From positions 2,792-38,507 of the forward strand of contig PTEU01000006.1 of assembly GCA_004359425.1 (NCBI GenBank): 35,716 bases of DNA, read 5' to 3'. The notes under the pieces were generated by a model that saw only the letters and a program-made list of their open reading frames with translations, was not told where the DNA came from and ran no database searches. Origin of the DNA: Ideonella sp. MAG2. Lineage in GTDB: Bacteria; Pseudomonadota; Gammaproteobacteria; Burkholderiales; Burkholderiaceae_C. Below, in pieces: positions 1 through 8,092 of the stretch. Position 1 is the stretch's first letter, and every line of letters begins with the position of its first letter. Made by a program: the position numbers and the translations under genes.

Positions 1-619
1 GGGCAGGGGCACCAGCCGGTCACGGTTGCCCTTGGCGTTACGGACTTGCACGCGCATGCGCTGGGCGTCGATGTCGGCCACCGTCAGCGCCAGGCCCTCG
101 CCCAGGCGCAGGCCCAGGCTGTAGAGGGTGAAGAACAGCACCCGGTAGCTCAGCACGCGCGTGTGGTCCAAGATGGACTGCACCTGGGCAATGCTGACGA
201 TGTCGGGCAAACGGCTGGTCTTGGGCGGGCGGATGAAGCCCGGCATGGCCCAGGGCTGGCCCAGCACATGCTCGGTGAAGAACTTCAAGCCATCACCCTA
301 GCCCCTAGGCCGAGGCTGCCGCCTCGACCGTCCCCCGAGGGGAGCCCAACCCGCTTGGGGCGGCCCGGCGCGGGCTGAGATCCAGCTTGACGCCGCTCCA
401 CGAGTGCGAAGCCTTCAACTGGGTAAAGTAGTCCGTCAACTGCGCGGGCGAGAGCGCGGTGACTTCATAGTCGAAGTGCTGACCAATGCGCCGCATGGCC
501 CGCGCATAAGCCCCCACCGTCTTGGGCCGCAAGCCCTTGAGTTGCAAGTGGCTGCGGTACAGCCCAGCAAAGGGCTCTGGGAACGATGCGGGGTCAACCC
601 CGCTGACAAACTCGGACAT
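1..619 (-). pseudogene. Tyrosine recombinase, copy 1 (partial, interrupted)
   Basis: This is the N-terminal and middle part of a phage/Xer-type tyrosine recombinase read leftward from ATG at 619 (MSEFVSGVDP). The gene runs off the left edge inside the catalytic domain. It is broken by an 82-bp insertion at 295-376: the reading frame leaves GVKLDL, hits a stop, and the authentic sequence resumes with GLKFFTEHVL. Positions 1-740 match 7347-8092 with scattered differences. One is a 9-bp in-frame difference that gives SHLQLKG here against SHLQHLQLKG in copy 2, so the copies are related but not a fresh duplication. The partner Y2 transposase would lie left of position 1. Confidence 0.8.
295..376. 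repeat. 82-bp GC-rich hairpin insert in recombinase copy 1
   Basis: The segment separates two parts of the recombinase that should be contiguous. It contains small hairpins (CGAGGC with GCCTCG, and a CCCC/GGGG pair around 333-342). An almost identical copy sits at 7641-7722 in the other recombinase, so the insertion predates duplication of the module. It resembles small dispersed intergenic repeats of Burkholderiales. That resemblance is from memory and not checked. Confidence 0.65.
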
Positions 620-732
620 GGGTGAAACTCCTCGTTAAGGCCGTAGGTTCACATCCCCCACAATCAGGGCATGTGGCCATACCTTACGAGATCACCAGCA
701 AGCGGGCTGCTTCTTCTCCGCGGAGCGGCTTC

Positions 733-789
733 GTCCAACCTGTTGCTGCAGCGGACGGCTCCGCCGCCCGCTGAGCGCGAACGTTGAGG
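733..789 (+). other. attC recombination site 1
   Basis: R'' box GTCCAAC is at 733-739 and an R'-like box GTTGAGG at 783-789, preceded by GCGCGAAC as expected for the L' side. The centre folds into a 10-bp stem, 749-758 against 764-773, with one mismatch and a 5-nt loop. A 57-bp length is typical of the short attC class. The last base of the R' box departs from the GTTRRRY consensus. Confidence 0.65.
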
Positions 790-829
790 CTGTAAAAAAA
801 TCTCCCAAGCGGGTCACACCCGATTCATT

Positions 830-836
830 GTTAGGC
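830..836 (+). other. Cassette boundary box GTTAGGC
   Basis: GTTAGGC matches the attC R' consensus and is the exact complement of the GCCTAAC R'' box at 2582-2588, as expected if a cassette began at 831 and ended in the attC split by the IS1111-type element. No full attC hairpin precedes it, so the 40 bases between 790 and 829 look like a remnant of an earlier junction. Confidence 0.4.
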
Positions 837-877
837 CCCTGGCGCGTCAAATACATCAACGCGATGAGGAGGCCAAA

Positions 878-2140
878 ATGCCGCGCTACAAACCCAGTGA
901 TTGCCACGCGCTGATGCTGCCGGTGGTGTTGTCGGATCAGATCGTGCCGGGCAGCATTGCGTTTGCGCTGAACTACCTGATCGATCACGAATTGGATTTG
1001 AGTGCCTTGGATGCGCGCTTCAAGAACGACGAGACAGGTGCCAGCGCCTATGACCCACGCGTTCTGCTCAAGATTGTGTTGCTGGCCTACAGCCAGGGCT
1101 TGATCTCTAGTCGCAGCATCGCGGCCGCCTGTGCGCGCAATGTTCAGTTCATCGCCATCAGCGGTGACAGCCAGCCCAGCCACGCGCACATCGCCAAGTT
1201 CGTGGTGTCACTGAGCGATCAGATCAAGCCGCTGTTCGCGCAAGTCCTGATGACCTGCGATGTCCAGGGCCTGATCGGCCGCGAGATGTTTGCTATCGAC
1301 GGTGTCAAGCTGCCCAGCAACGCCAGCAAAGAGCGCAGCGGCACGCATGAAGAGCTGCGCCACAGGGCGGAGCGCCTGGACAAGGCTGCTGACAAGATCC
1401 TGTCTCTGCACCAGGCCCAAGACAAGGCCGGCGCTCAAGAGACCCTGGAGCCCAAGCGCCAAGCCCGCATTGATGCCTTGCGCAAGGAAGCCGCCCGCAC
1501 CCGTGAGTTTCTGGCCGAGGCACCTAAGCGCTTGAATGGCAAGGGCCAGGAGCTCAAGTCCAACATCACCGACCCCGACAGCGCCAAGATGGCGACCAAC
1601 AAGGGCGTGATCCAGGGCTACGCCGCTCAGGCGGCGGTGGACAGCGCCCACCAAGTCATCGTGGCAGTTGATGTGGTGGGTTCAGGTTCCGAGCAAACCA
1701 TGTTGATACCCATGGTGGAGCAAGCCAAGCCCTGGGGCGATGACGACACTTTGATCACTGCGGATGCGGGCTACCACAGCGACACCAATGTGCAGGCCCT
1801 GCACGACAGCAACACCCCGGCCATGATTGCCGACAACAAAATGCGCAAGCGCGATGAGCGCTTTACCGAGCAAGCCAAACACAAGGCCAAGCCAGACCCT
1901 TTGTACGACAAGCAAGCGGCCACTCAAACGACCAAGCCACTGTACTTCCACGCCAAGGACTTCCGCTTCAACGACGACAACACGGCCACCTGCCCAGCGG
2001 GCAAGGCATTGCTCAGCAGCGGCAGGGTGCACACCTCGGAAAGTGGCCACCCCTATCAGCTCTACAACGCCCAGGCCTCTGACTGCAACGCATGCCTGCT
2101 GCACCAGCAATGCCTCAAGCCCCGCAAGGTGCCTGAGCAA
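878..2140 (+). pseudogene. IS1182-family transposase, 3'-truncated
   Basis: The start ATG is preceded by a good Shine-Dalgarno (GATGAGGAGGCC). About 420 residues are authentic IS1182/IS5-superfamily DDE transposase: N-terminal domain (PVVLSDQIVPGSIAFALNYL), first catalytic Asp in FAIDGVKLPSNASKE (near residue 146), second Asp in TADAGYHSD, and the cysteine-rich segment CNACLLHQQCLK. The family frame then stops matching after KVPEQ. The C-terminal segment that normally carries the catalytic Glu (a VEPVFGN-like motif) is missing, replaced by the end of an unrelated membrane-protein gene. The reading frame runs on to 2278 only by chance. The element should be unable to move itself. Confidence 0.85.
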
Positions 2141-2148
2141 GAGAGCAG

Positions 2149-2334
2149 CAAGTCGGGTTCATCGCATTCACCGCGGCTTGGCTCGAGCTTCAGGCACTCA
2201 AGTCCACACTGCTTGCCCTTTTCGCTGCTTGCTGGGCTACGTTCGCGGTCAGCTGGCTCGTGTTCGTTGCAAGGCTGATCTCGGGCCAATACACAAACGT
2301 CCAGCCTCGGCCGTGGCGCGAGCAAGTCTGGTAG
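2149..2334 (+). pseudogene. C-terminal fragment of a cassette membrane protein
   Basis: In the frame beginning at 2149, directly after the truncated transposase, 61 codons end at TAG 2332-2334. The product would begin QVGFIAFTAAWLEL and contain one strongly hydrophobic helix (LLALFAACWATFAVSWLVFVARL), then a short polar tail ending REQVW. A TGA at 2134 closes the frame upstream, so the true start was lost at the IS junction between 2134 and 2149. The 250 bases after the stop (2335-2581) contain no convincing gene and lead into the attC R'' box, as expected for the end of a cassette. I do not recognise the family. Confidence 0.55.
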
Positions 2335-2595
2335 CACGGGTCCGCGCCGCCATGCATGGGGTAAGCCCACCTTACTCATCCACAGGCGAGGCGCTAAGCG
2401 CCACGCCAACGCGCAGGTCCGCTGCAGCGGCAGCCGGGTACGGCTCCCGCTACTCGCCGCTGCGCGCTCCGGAAGTCTCAACAGCTCAGTCTTGGCGCCC
2501 GCCACGTCGCGAGCGCGGAGCGGTAGAACATTCCTCTATCTTCGTTCCAAGGCGGCCTCAATATGTTGCGCAGCGAGCGAGGCCTAACCCCTTAC

Positions 2596-2606
2596 AGGGA
2601 CTTCCC
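2596..2606. repeat. Subterminal inverted repeat of the IS1111-type element, left
   Basis: AGGGACTTCCC is an exact complement of 4237-4247. Seven bases separate it from the attC R'' box. Confidence 0.75.
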
Positions 2607-3055
2607 CCCGTGTCAAGCACGACGGTGGCAGTCGGCGGTATTGGGGCGATCGACGCGAGTCAAGGCCGGCCGCAGGCCGCCCGCAGGGCTTGGTCTTGAC
2701 GCGCGGCGATCGCCAATCACGCTGCCGGGCGGCTTGAGGGCCGAGACACGAGGGCCTCAAGCCGATCGGTGCTGGTATGCGAGGGTTCATGTAGGCCGGT
2801 AGGCGGACATGCAGGTGCTGCGCGACGGTGCGGGGGGATGCGAGTCACAGAGAACAGACTGCCACTCTACAGACGGCCTTGTTGACGCGCGCTGGCGTCG
2901 GACCCAGATGCGAACCGCTCAGCGGGGCTCCATTCCTATCACGTGGACTGCGCCGAGGTGCCCACCAGGGGTTAGTCGAGCTTGCCCGCTGCCGGTCTGA
3001 CCTGTTACTGCATCTTGATGCTGTCGTCGTGCAAGGAAGAGGGTTGTGCTGGGGC
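2607..3055 (-). ncRNA. Candidate guide-RNA (seekRNA/bridge RNA) region of the IS1111-type element
   Basis: About 450 bases between the transposase stop and the inner edge of the left inverted repeat hold no convincing gene. IS1111-type elements are known to encode a short guide RNA in this downstream noncoding part. Two matches to the insertion site occur 30 bases apart. CATTCC at 2931-2936 equals the first bases of the right target flank (4251-4256). AGGGGTTAG at 2967-2975 is the complement of CTAACCCCT across the left target/IS junction (2584-2592, allowing for one base of slack). The region also has strong hairpins near 2635-2715. The RNA limits cannot be placed from sequence alone, and the matches are short. 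Confidence 0.35.
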
Positions 3056-4156
3056 TCAGGTCATGGCGCAGGCCTGAGGGCTGGGGAACTCGTCGCCGGG
3101 TTTGACGCTGCGGTGATGGGGATCGAAGTCGATGCCGCGAGACATCACGGCCCAGAGGATGCGGGCGTTCTTGTTGGCCAGGGCAACCACGGCCTTTTGC
3201 CAGCCTACGCGATCGCGCAACTGCGCGGCCCATCGGGAGATGGGGTCATCGCGCAGGTGGGCGGTGTTGACCACCGACTTGGCACCCTGGATGAGCAGGG
3301 TGCGCAGGTAGATGTCACCGCGCTTGGTGATGCCGCCCAGGCGGGCCTTGCCGCCGCTGGAGTTCTGGCTGGGGGCCAGGCCGAGCCAGCCGCCGAACTG
3401 CTGAGCGCTGCGGAACTGCTTGAAGTCGCCCACCGTGGCCACGGCGGCCGAGGCGGTGACGGGCCCCACGCCCATGAGTTGGCCGGCGCGCTGCACCTGG
3501 GCGTTGTCGCGGGCGTGAGCGGCCAGGCGCTCGTCGCACCACTGCAGGTGCGCATCGAGTTCGCGCCACTGGGCCTGGGCGCGCTGCAGCGTCCAGCGCG
3601 TCAGGGCATTGAGCTCGTTGCTGGCATCTTCGAGGATGTCATCGAGCGAGCCCTGCAGGGCCCGCGAGCCGGTGGGCACGGCCACGCCGAACTCCAGCAA
3701 GATGCCGCGGATGCGGTTGATGCAGGCGGTGCGGTCGGTCTTCACGCCCTCACGCAGGCGGTGCACCGCTAGCAGGCTCTGCTGCTCGACGCTCTTGACG
3801 GGCACGAAGTGCATATGCGGGCGGCTGGCGGCCTCGCAGATCGCGGCCGAATCGTTGGCGTCGTTCTTGCCGCGCCGACCCTGGGTGCGGTAGGGCGCGG
3901 CTAGGTGCGCAGAGATGATGCGCGGCTGCAGGCCCATGGCCAGCAGTGCGCGGGCCCAGTGGTGGGCGCTGGAGCTGACCTCCATGACCACCAGGCATCC
4001 CGGCGGCAGTTGCGCGCACCAGGCCAGAAACTTCTCCCGAGGCAGCGAGCGGCTGAGCAGCACCTTCTCGGCGGCATCCACCGCGTGCACCTGGATCACG
4101 CGCTTGGCCAGATCGACACCGACACGCGCCGCGGGAATTCGGATAAGCTGATTCAC
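3056..4156 (-). CDS. IS110-family transposase (IS1111 type)
   Basis: The 366-residue protein has the two-part IS110 architecture: an N-terminal RuvC-like DEDD domain with Asp15 in RVGVDLAK, the Glu in VVMEVSSSAHHW and the acidic pair in GKNDANDSAAICEA, then a coiled middle, then the C-terminal Tnp_20 domain with GVGPVTASAAVATVGDF, FGGWLGLAPSQNSSGGKARLGGITKRGD and the conserved serine region. FVPVKSVEQQSLLAVHRLREG is characteristic of the IS1111 branch. Members recombine a circular intermediate into specific sites guided by an RNA made from their noncoding end. The reading frame is intact and of full length, so it may be active. It starts at ATG 4156 with AAGGGGAAG upstream as ribosome-binding site. 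Confidence 0.92.
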   Translation of the reverse strand: MNQLIRIPAARVGVDLAKRVIQVHAVDAAEKVLLSRSLPREKFLAWCAQLPPGCLVVMEVSSSAHHWARALLAMGLQPRIISAHLAAPYRTQGRRGKNDANDSAAICEAASRPHMHFVPVKSVEQQSLLAVHRLREGVKTDRTACINRIRGILLEFGVAVPTGSRALQGSLDDILEDASNELNALTRWTLQRAQAQWRELDAHLQWCDERLAAHARDNAQVQRAGQLMGVGPVTASAAVATVGDFKQFRSAQQFGGWLGLAPSQNSSGGKARLGGITKRGDIYLRTLLIQGAKSVVNTAHLRDDPISRWAAQLRDRVGWQKAVVALANKNARILWAVMSRGIDFDPHHRSVKPGDEFPSPQACAMT

Positions 4157-4236
4157 GGGACTTCCCCTTTCTCATGGGCTGCAGATTGATGACTCGAACC
4201 ACCAATCTTGGCGCACTGACGCCGTCGCCTGAAGGT

Positions 4237-4247
4237 GGGAAGTCCCT
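4237..4247. repeat. Subterminal inverted repeat of the IS1111-type element, right
   Basis: GGGAAGTCCCT pairs exactly with 2596-2606. Three bases (TCG) follow before the attC remainder. Confidence 0.75.
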
Positions 4248-4367
4248 TCGCATTCCGCTCAACCGGACCCGCTACGGCAGGCAGCGTAAGCCTGGTCCGA
4301 GGCACATGGTGCATCATCTCGTACCAGGCTTACGCTGCCTGCCTCCGCTGGCCGGTTAGCTCGAACG

Positions 4368-5554
4368 TTAGGCAGCGCATACCAGCAGGGCGGCGCTCGA
4401 GCAGCGCGATCTTGCTAGCGTTCGCCTGCCCTTGCTCCGACACCGGTAGTCGCGCCGACCACACCCAGGAATCTGCAGCCTGTCGGGAAGGGGTAGGTTC
4501 TGGTCTTCGACTCCGGCACAGTGTCTGCACGAGTACTCGACCGCGCAGACTCTGCGTCGCATCATGAATCTTCCCGGTACCCAACAAGCGCCAGCTAGTT
4601 CCCCAACGAGCCTTCCCCTGTGGATCCAACGGATTCACGCATCCACCGCAGGCACTTGGCTCGCCGCCCTGCTCTTCATTGCCCTACCCTTTGTTGCGGC
4701 GAACATCGGCACGAAGCTCTTCATGCCCGACCCGGGTCTGCGGGACTTGCGCAACCTGATTAAGGCGCTGATCCTGGTGGCCGGATACTGGGCTTACGTC
4801 CGCTGCTGGGAACGCCGTTCCGCGCGGGAGTTGTCCGCTTCCGGGGCTGGAACTGAACTTCTTGCCGGCTTGCTGCTTGGCGGCGTGCTTTTCTCGTGCG
4901 TGGTCGCCATGCTAGCCGCCTTGGGGGTGTATTCCGTAGAAACGGTGGGAACTGTCGGCGATCTTCGCGCAGTGCTGGCGAGCATGGTGCCAAGGATTGC
5001 AGCCGGCGCGCTGATCGAGGAGCTACTGTTTCGGCTCGTGCTCTTGCGCTTGCTGGAGCGTTCACTTGGCGTCGCCTGGGCGCTGGCCGTATCCAGCCTC
5101 GCTTTCGGCCTAGCTCATTTGGGCAATGTTGGAGCGACGCCGCTGATTGGTGTCTTGCTTGGAGTTGAACTCGGTCTCCTGTTCGGAGCGGCATACCTGC
5201 TGACCCGACGGATATGGTTGTGTGTCGCGCTGCACTTCGCTTGGAACTTCGTGCAGGGTGCCGTGTTTTCAATCGCGGTCTCCGGTCAGTCAGGGGAAGC
5301 ATGGCTCCGCGGTTCTCTGACTGGCCCTACTTGGCTGTCCGGCGGCGCCTTTGGCGCTGAAGGCTCAGTTGTGTCGGTGGTGCTTTGCTTGGTAACAACG
5401 GGAGTCTTGTTGAAGCTGGCGCAGCAGCATGGCCGATTCAACACTGCGACGACATCATGATCCATTCCCCGGTCCTTCCGTCGCACCTCGGCGCTGCCTA
5501 ACGAGTAAGGCTAGGTCGCGCGCAGCGAAGCGAAGCCGCGACCTGAGCCGTTTG
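4368..5554 (+). mobile_element. Gene cassette carrying a CPBP protease
   Basis: The cassette begins at TTAGGC after the G of the preceding attC and ends in its own attC at 5496-5560. The test for a true cassette holds: its start (G plus TTAGGC) is the exact complement of its R'' box GCCTAAC at 5496-5502. It holds a single gene with a 190-base leader in which I see no other gene. Confidence 0.75.
4564..5460 (+). CDS. CPBP family intramembrane metalloprotease
   Basis: This 298-residue polytopic membrane protein belongs to the CAAX protease/bacteriocin-processing (Abi, PF02517) group. All three signature motifs are present in order: EELLFR (Glu152, Glu153, Arg157), FGLAH (Phe181 to His185) and HFAWN (His224, Asn228), so the active site looks complete. 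About seven or eight hydrophobic segments are visible, beginning at WLAALLFIALPFVAAN (32-47). Family members include prenyl-protein endopeptidases and proteases linked to bacteriocin self-immunity or maturation. The substrate here cannot be inferred. Lying alone in a cassette without a peptide gene, a defence or immunity role is possible but unproven. The start at ATG 4564 lacks an obvious Shine-Dalgarno, so expression may depend on read-through. Confidence 0.88.
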   Translation: MNLPGTQQAPASSPTSLPLWIQRIHASTAGTWLAALLFIALPFVAANIGTKLFMPDPGLRDLRNLIKALILVAGYWAYVRCWERRSARELSASGAGTELLAGLLLGGVLFSCVVAMLAALGVYSVETVGTVGDLRAVLASMVPRIAAGALIEELLFRLVLLRLLERSLGVAWALAVSSLAFGLAHLGNVGATPLIGVLLGVELGLLFGAAYLLTRRIWLCVALHFAWNFVQGAVFSIAVSGQSGEAWLRGSLTGPTWLSGGAFGAEGSVVSVVLCLVTTGVLLKLAQQHGRFNTATTS

Positions 5555-5560
5555 TTGGAC
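5496..5560 (+). other. attC site 3
   Basis: R'' GCCTAAC is at 5496-5502 and R' GTTGGAC at 5554-5560. A central hairpin pairs GGCT-A-GGTCGCG (5509-5520) with CGCGACC-TG-AGCC, and the unpaired bases are of the kind that set strand polarity. The 65-bp length is typical. R' and R'' are not complementary to each other, as expected in an array, because the last six bases of R' belong to the next cassette. Confidence 0.85.
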
Positions 5561-5806
5561 AAGCCCGGTGAGACTGAGATGAGGGTGTTGCCGCTGTAGA
5601 TTGATCCGGGTCTGGATCGGCGGCTGGCGGCACTGGGCTCGGGGTGAGGGGGCCGCTGATGATCTGCTGCAGGCGGGCGGTGACGCGGGATGCGTTGGAG
5701 CTGCCTCAAACCTTGATTTTGGACGAACGCCACCTTCGGCTGACCCTGCGCTTGGCTTAGCAGGAACTCAGACCGTGTGGGATGAATGTGGCCGTGGTCG
5801 TGCTTG

Positions 5807-6964
5807 TCAGTGCGTGGTGACCTCCGACGGGTGATCTTTGTCAGGCTGGAGGGCCTGCGGTGTGCCACAGCCCGGCACTGCCGGCGCTGGCCGCATGCGC
5901 CTGCGCACGATCACCATGGGCTGCCCACACGCGCAGCGCCAGACGGGGCGTGTGGGTGGTGCGGCATTAACCAGGCTGGGAGTGGCCTGTGTCAACTGCA
6001 CCAAGGCCAGCGAGCGCCGCGCGTTGTGGTGCAGAAAGCCGAAGTTCCGAGCGCGCTGCAAGCCCTTGGGCAAGACATGCTGCAACAGCAGCCACAAGAA
6101 GTCTTCGGCGGGCAGAGTGCGAGTGGCAGGCCTGCCGCTCTTGGCGTCACGCCAGCGGTAGGTAACTTGGCCGCCCCCGCAGTGCAAGATGTCGCGTTCG
6201 GAGATCACGCCCCGGTAAAGATAGCGCCCCAGATAGCGCAAGGCTTGCTGCCCATCTCCTACGGCTTTGCAGTCCACCACCCATTGCTCGGGAAGGTCGG
6301 CGGGCAGCGCAAGCCCTGCCGCGCGCAGCGCGGACTGGAGCTTGCCCGCAAACACCTTGGCCAAGGCCTTGTGGCTGAACAGATAGCCGCCGCGCGGTGG
6401 CTCCCGGCTGCCTGGCGTCTTGCCCTGCTTAACCTTGGTGCGCCACAGCCGTGCCTGGGCATCAAAGGCCGCCGCAGGCATGCACACATGCACATGCGGG
6501 TGAAGCCCCAACTGCCGGTTATGGGTATGCAGCACCGCCACCGCACCGGGCGTGCCGTCCAAGGCCTTGTCGGCTTGCGCAAAGGTCTTGAGCGTGGCCC
6601 AAGCCGCTTCCATCATCAGGCCATAGACCAAGCGCTGATGCGCCCAGGCCAAGTGGCGCAGCTGTGCGGGCAGCGTGAAGGTCACCAAGAAGTAGGTGGC
6701 AGGCACCAAAGCCTTGAGTTGGCGCTGCAGCCAGAGTGCTGAGTCATGGTGCTGGCAGTGTGGGCAGGCGCGGTGGCCGCAGGAGTGCGGCAGCACCGAG
6801 TGCGCCTCGCAGCCCGAGCAAGCGGCCAGCATCTGCGGTGCAAAGCGGCTGCGGCAGGCCTTGAGCGCCGCCAAGGCGTGGTGGTGGCTGGGCAGCAGGC
6901 GTTTGGCGTACTTCTGCCGCAAGGCGGGCTCAAACTGAGCGATGAGGTCAGCCAGCCGCATCAT
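5807..6964 (-). CDS. IS91-family Y2 (HUH) transposase
   Basis: Starting at ATG 6964 ([10 protein letters not shown]) the protein has 385 residues. An N-terminal zinc-binding module is visible as C49-x2-C52, then C62/H64, C67-x2-C70. The HUH metal-binding motif is HPHVHV (His157, His159), and the two-tyrosine motif is YLGRY (Tyr244, Tyr248). Such enzymes nick single-stranded DNA and move elements by rolling-circle-like, one-ended transposition. The ATG overlaps the TGA of the upstream recombinase (ATGA at 6961-6964), so the two are translationally coupled. All catalytic residues seem present, so it is probably functional. IS91-like elements paired with a tyrosine recombinase gene are common in Proteobacteria. 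Confidence 0.9.
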   Translation of the reverse strand: MMRLADLIAQFEPALRQKYAKRLLPSHHHALAALKACRSRFAPQMLAACSGCEAHSVLPHSCGHRACPHCQHHDSALWLQRQLKALVPATYFLVTFTLPAQLRHLAWAHQRLVYGLMMEAAWATLKTFAQADKALDGTPGAVAVLHTHNRQLGLHPHVHVCMPAAAFDAQARLWRTKVKQGKTPGSREPPRGGYLFSHKALAKVFAGKLQSALRAAGLALPADLPEQWVVDCKAVGDGQQALRYLGRYLYRGVISERDILHCGGGQVTYRWRDAKSGRPATRTLPAEDFLWLLLQHVLPKGLQRARNFGFLHHNARRSLALVQLTQATPSLVNAAPPTRPVWRCACGQPMVIVRRRMRPAPAVPGCGTPQALQPDKDHPSEVTTH

Positions 6965-7974
6965 GACGCAGCCCCCACGCCAATGCGGTACTGACCCATC
7001 AGCGCATTGAGGCGCTGGCTGCATTGGTTGGCGGTGTGGCTGGTCAGGTGGGTATAGCGCGCCGTGGTGAGGATGCTGTGGTGGCCCAGAATCTGTTGCA
7101 CCTGCAGCAGGTCAACCCCGGCCTCAATGAGGTGCGTGGCATAGCTGTGGCGCAGGCTGTGAGGCGAGATCTTTTTTTAAGGCCGATCTCGGCCACCACC
7201 TTGGCCAGGGTGCGCTGCACACCGCCACGGTCGAGTGGGCTGTTGGCGCGGCGCGCACCAGCCAGCCCGGCCAGGCGGTTGGGGAACATCAGCTTGGGGT
7301 GGCGGTGCACGGCCCAAAAGCGGCGCAGCACCGCCAAGGTGGTCTCGGGCAGGGGCACCAGCCGGTCACGGTTGCCCTTGGCGTTACGGACTTGCACGCG
7401 CATGCGTTGGGCGTCGATGTCGGCCACCGTCAGCGCCAGGCCCTCGCCCAGGCGCAGGCCCAGGCTGTAGAGGGTGAAGAACAGCACCCGGTAGCTCAGC
7501 ACGCGCGTGTGGTCCAAGATGGACTGCACCTGGGCAATGCTGACGATGTCGGGCAAACGGCTGGTCTTGGGCGGGCGGATGAAGCCCGGCATGGCCCAGG
7601 GCTGGCCCAACACATGCTCGGTGAAGAACTTCAAGCCATCACCCTAGCCCCTAGGCCGAGGCTGCCGCCTCGACCGTCCCCCGAGGGGAGCCCAACCCGC
7701 TTGGGGCGGCCCTGCGCGGGCTGAGATCCAGCTTGACGCCGCTCCACGAGTGGGAGGCCTTCATGGCCGTAAAGTAGTCCGTCAACTGGGCTGGCGAGAG
7801 CGCGGTGACTTCATAGCCAAAGTGCTCGCCAATGCGCCGCATGGCCCGCGCATAAGCCTCCACCGTCTTGGGCCGCAAGCCCTTGAGTTGCAGGTGCTGC
7901 AAATGGCTGCGGTATAGCCCGGCAAAGGGCTCCGGAAAGGATGCGGGGTCAACCCCGCTGACAAACTCGGACAT
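6961..7974 (-). pseudogene. Tyrosine recombinase, copy 2 (inserted repeat and frameshift)
   Basis: Read leftward from ATG 7974, this is a Xer/phage-type tyrosine recombinase with an N-terminal SAM-like domain (about residues 15-85) and a catalytic domain. Catalytic residues are present across frames: Arg in [22 protein letters not shown] (H-x-x-R), GHH, and the nucleophile Tyr in TARYTHL. Two lesions split the frame. An 82-bp GC-rich insert at 7641-7722 gives a stop after the N-terminal domain. A run of seven T (7172-7178; seven A on the coding strand) shifts the frame just before HSLRH, and one extra A would restore it. The stop TGA overlaps the transposase start. It may be broken, or the A-run may be read by slippage, but the insert alone should separate the domains. 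Confidence 0.85.
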
Positions 7975-8092
7975 GGGTGAAACTCCTCGTCAAAGCAATG
8001 GGTTCACATCCCCAACAATCAGGGCATGTGGCCATACCTTACGAGATCACCAGCAAGCGGGCTGTCTCTCCGCGGAGCGGCTTCGTCCAACC
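7347..8092. repeat. Long direct repeat, right copy (left copy 1-740)
   Basis: This matches the left edge of the window through GTCCAACC. The flank after 8092 differs from that after 740. Confidence 0.9.
7641..7722. repeat. 82-bp GC-rich hairpin insert in recombinase copy 2
   Basis: Near-identical to 295-376 and at the same point of the recombinase gene, between the codons for GVKLDL and GLKFF. A single base (CCTGCG against CCGGCG) distinguishes the copies near the right end. Confidence 0.65.

Larger units (their letters stand above)
1..740. repeat. Long direct repeat, left copy (right copy 7347-8092)
   Basis: Position 1 aligns with 7347, and the match continues to the GTCCAACC at 733-740 (8085-8092 in the right copy). 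The copies differ by substitutions, a 9-bp indel in the recombinase start region, and a small length difference near 705. Beyond GTCCAACC the two flanks differ completely, although both continue as attC-like hairpins. The repeats are in direct orientation about 7.35 kb apart, so homologous recombination could excise the segment between them. A repeat of this length probably also explains why the contig begins here. Confidence 0.9.
2589..4250 (-). mobile_element. IS110-family (IS1111-type) element inserted in attC
   Basis: The element is about 1.66 kb with a single transposase on the minus strand. Subterminal inverted repeats of 11 bp are present: AGGGACTTCCC at 2596-2606 and its complement at 4237-4247. 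Taking 7 bp outside the left repeat and 3 bp outside the right one, the layout known for IS1111-type elements, places the ends exactly after the attC R'' box and before CATTCC. No target duplication is seen, which fits the family. The right boundary is supported independently because the last 20 bases (4231-4250) recur at 13091-13110 with a different flank. The transposase-distal noncoding part (2607-3055) is long enough for the guide RNA of this family. Confidence 0.8.
2582..4373 (+). other. attC site 2, split by an IS1111-type element
   Basis: The R'' box GCCTAAC (2582-2588) lies left of the insertion sequence. The rest of the site continues right of it: an L''-like GCTCAACC at 4257-4264, a perfect 21-bp stem (4276-4296 pairing with 4323-4343) around a 26-nt loop, the L' region CCGGTTAGCTCGAAC, and the R' box GTTAGGC (4367-4373). 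Removing 2589-4250 gives a canonical site of about 130 bp in which R'' and R' are exact complements. The target would read GCCTAAC followed by CATTCCGCTCAACC. Confidence 0.8.

Noticed and set aside
46..378. Plus-strand open frames over the recombinase copies (also 7299-7724)
   Set aside because: They are antisense shadows of the recombinase, low-complexity in composition (Ala/Gln repeats), with no family features.
2828..3772. Long plus-strand frame opposite the IS110-type transposase
   Set aside because: It is the complement frame of a high-GC gene with clear family motifs on the minus strand.
4368..4565. Cys-rich minus-strand frame in the leader of the CPBP cassette
   Set aside because: The cysteine spacing is irregular, and it lies wholly in the leader between an attC and the cassette gene on the opposite strand.
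5786..6742. 318-codon plus-strand frame opposite the Y2 transposase
   Set aside because: The minus-strand protein has HUH and Y2 motifs; the plus frame has none and no ribosome-binding site.
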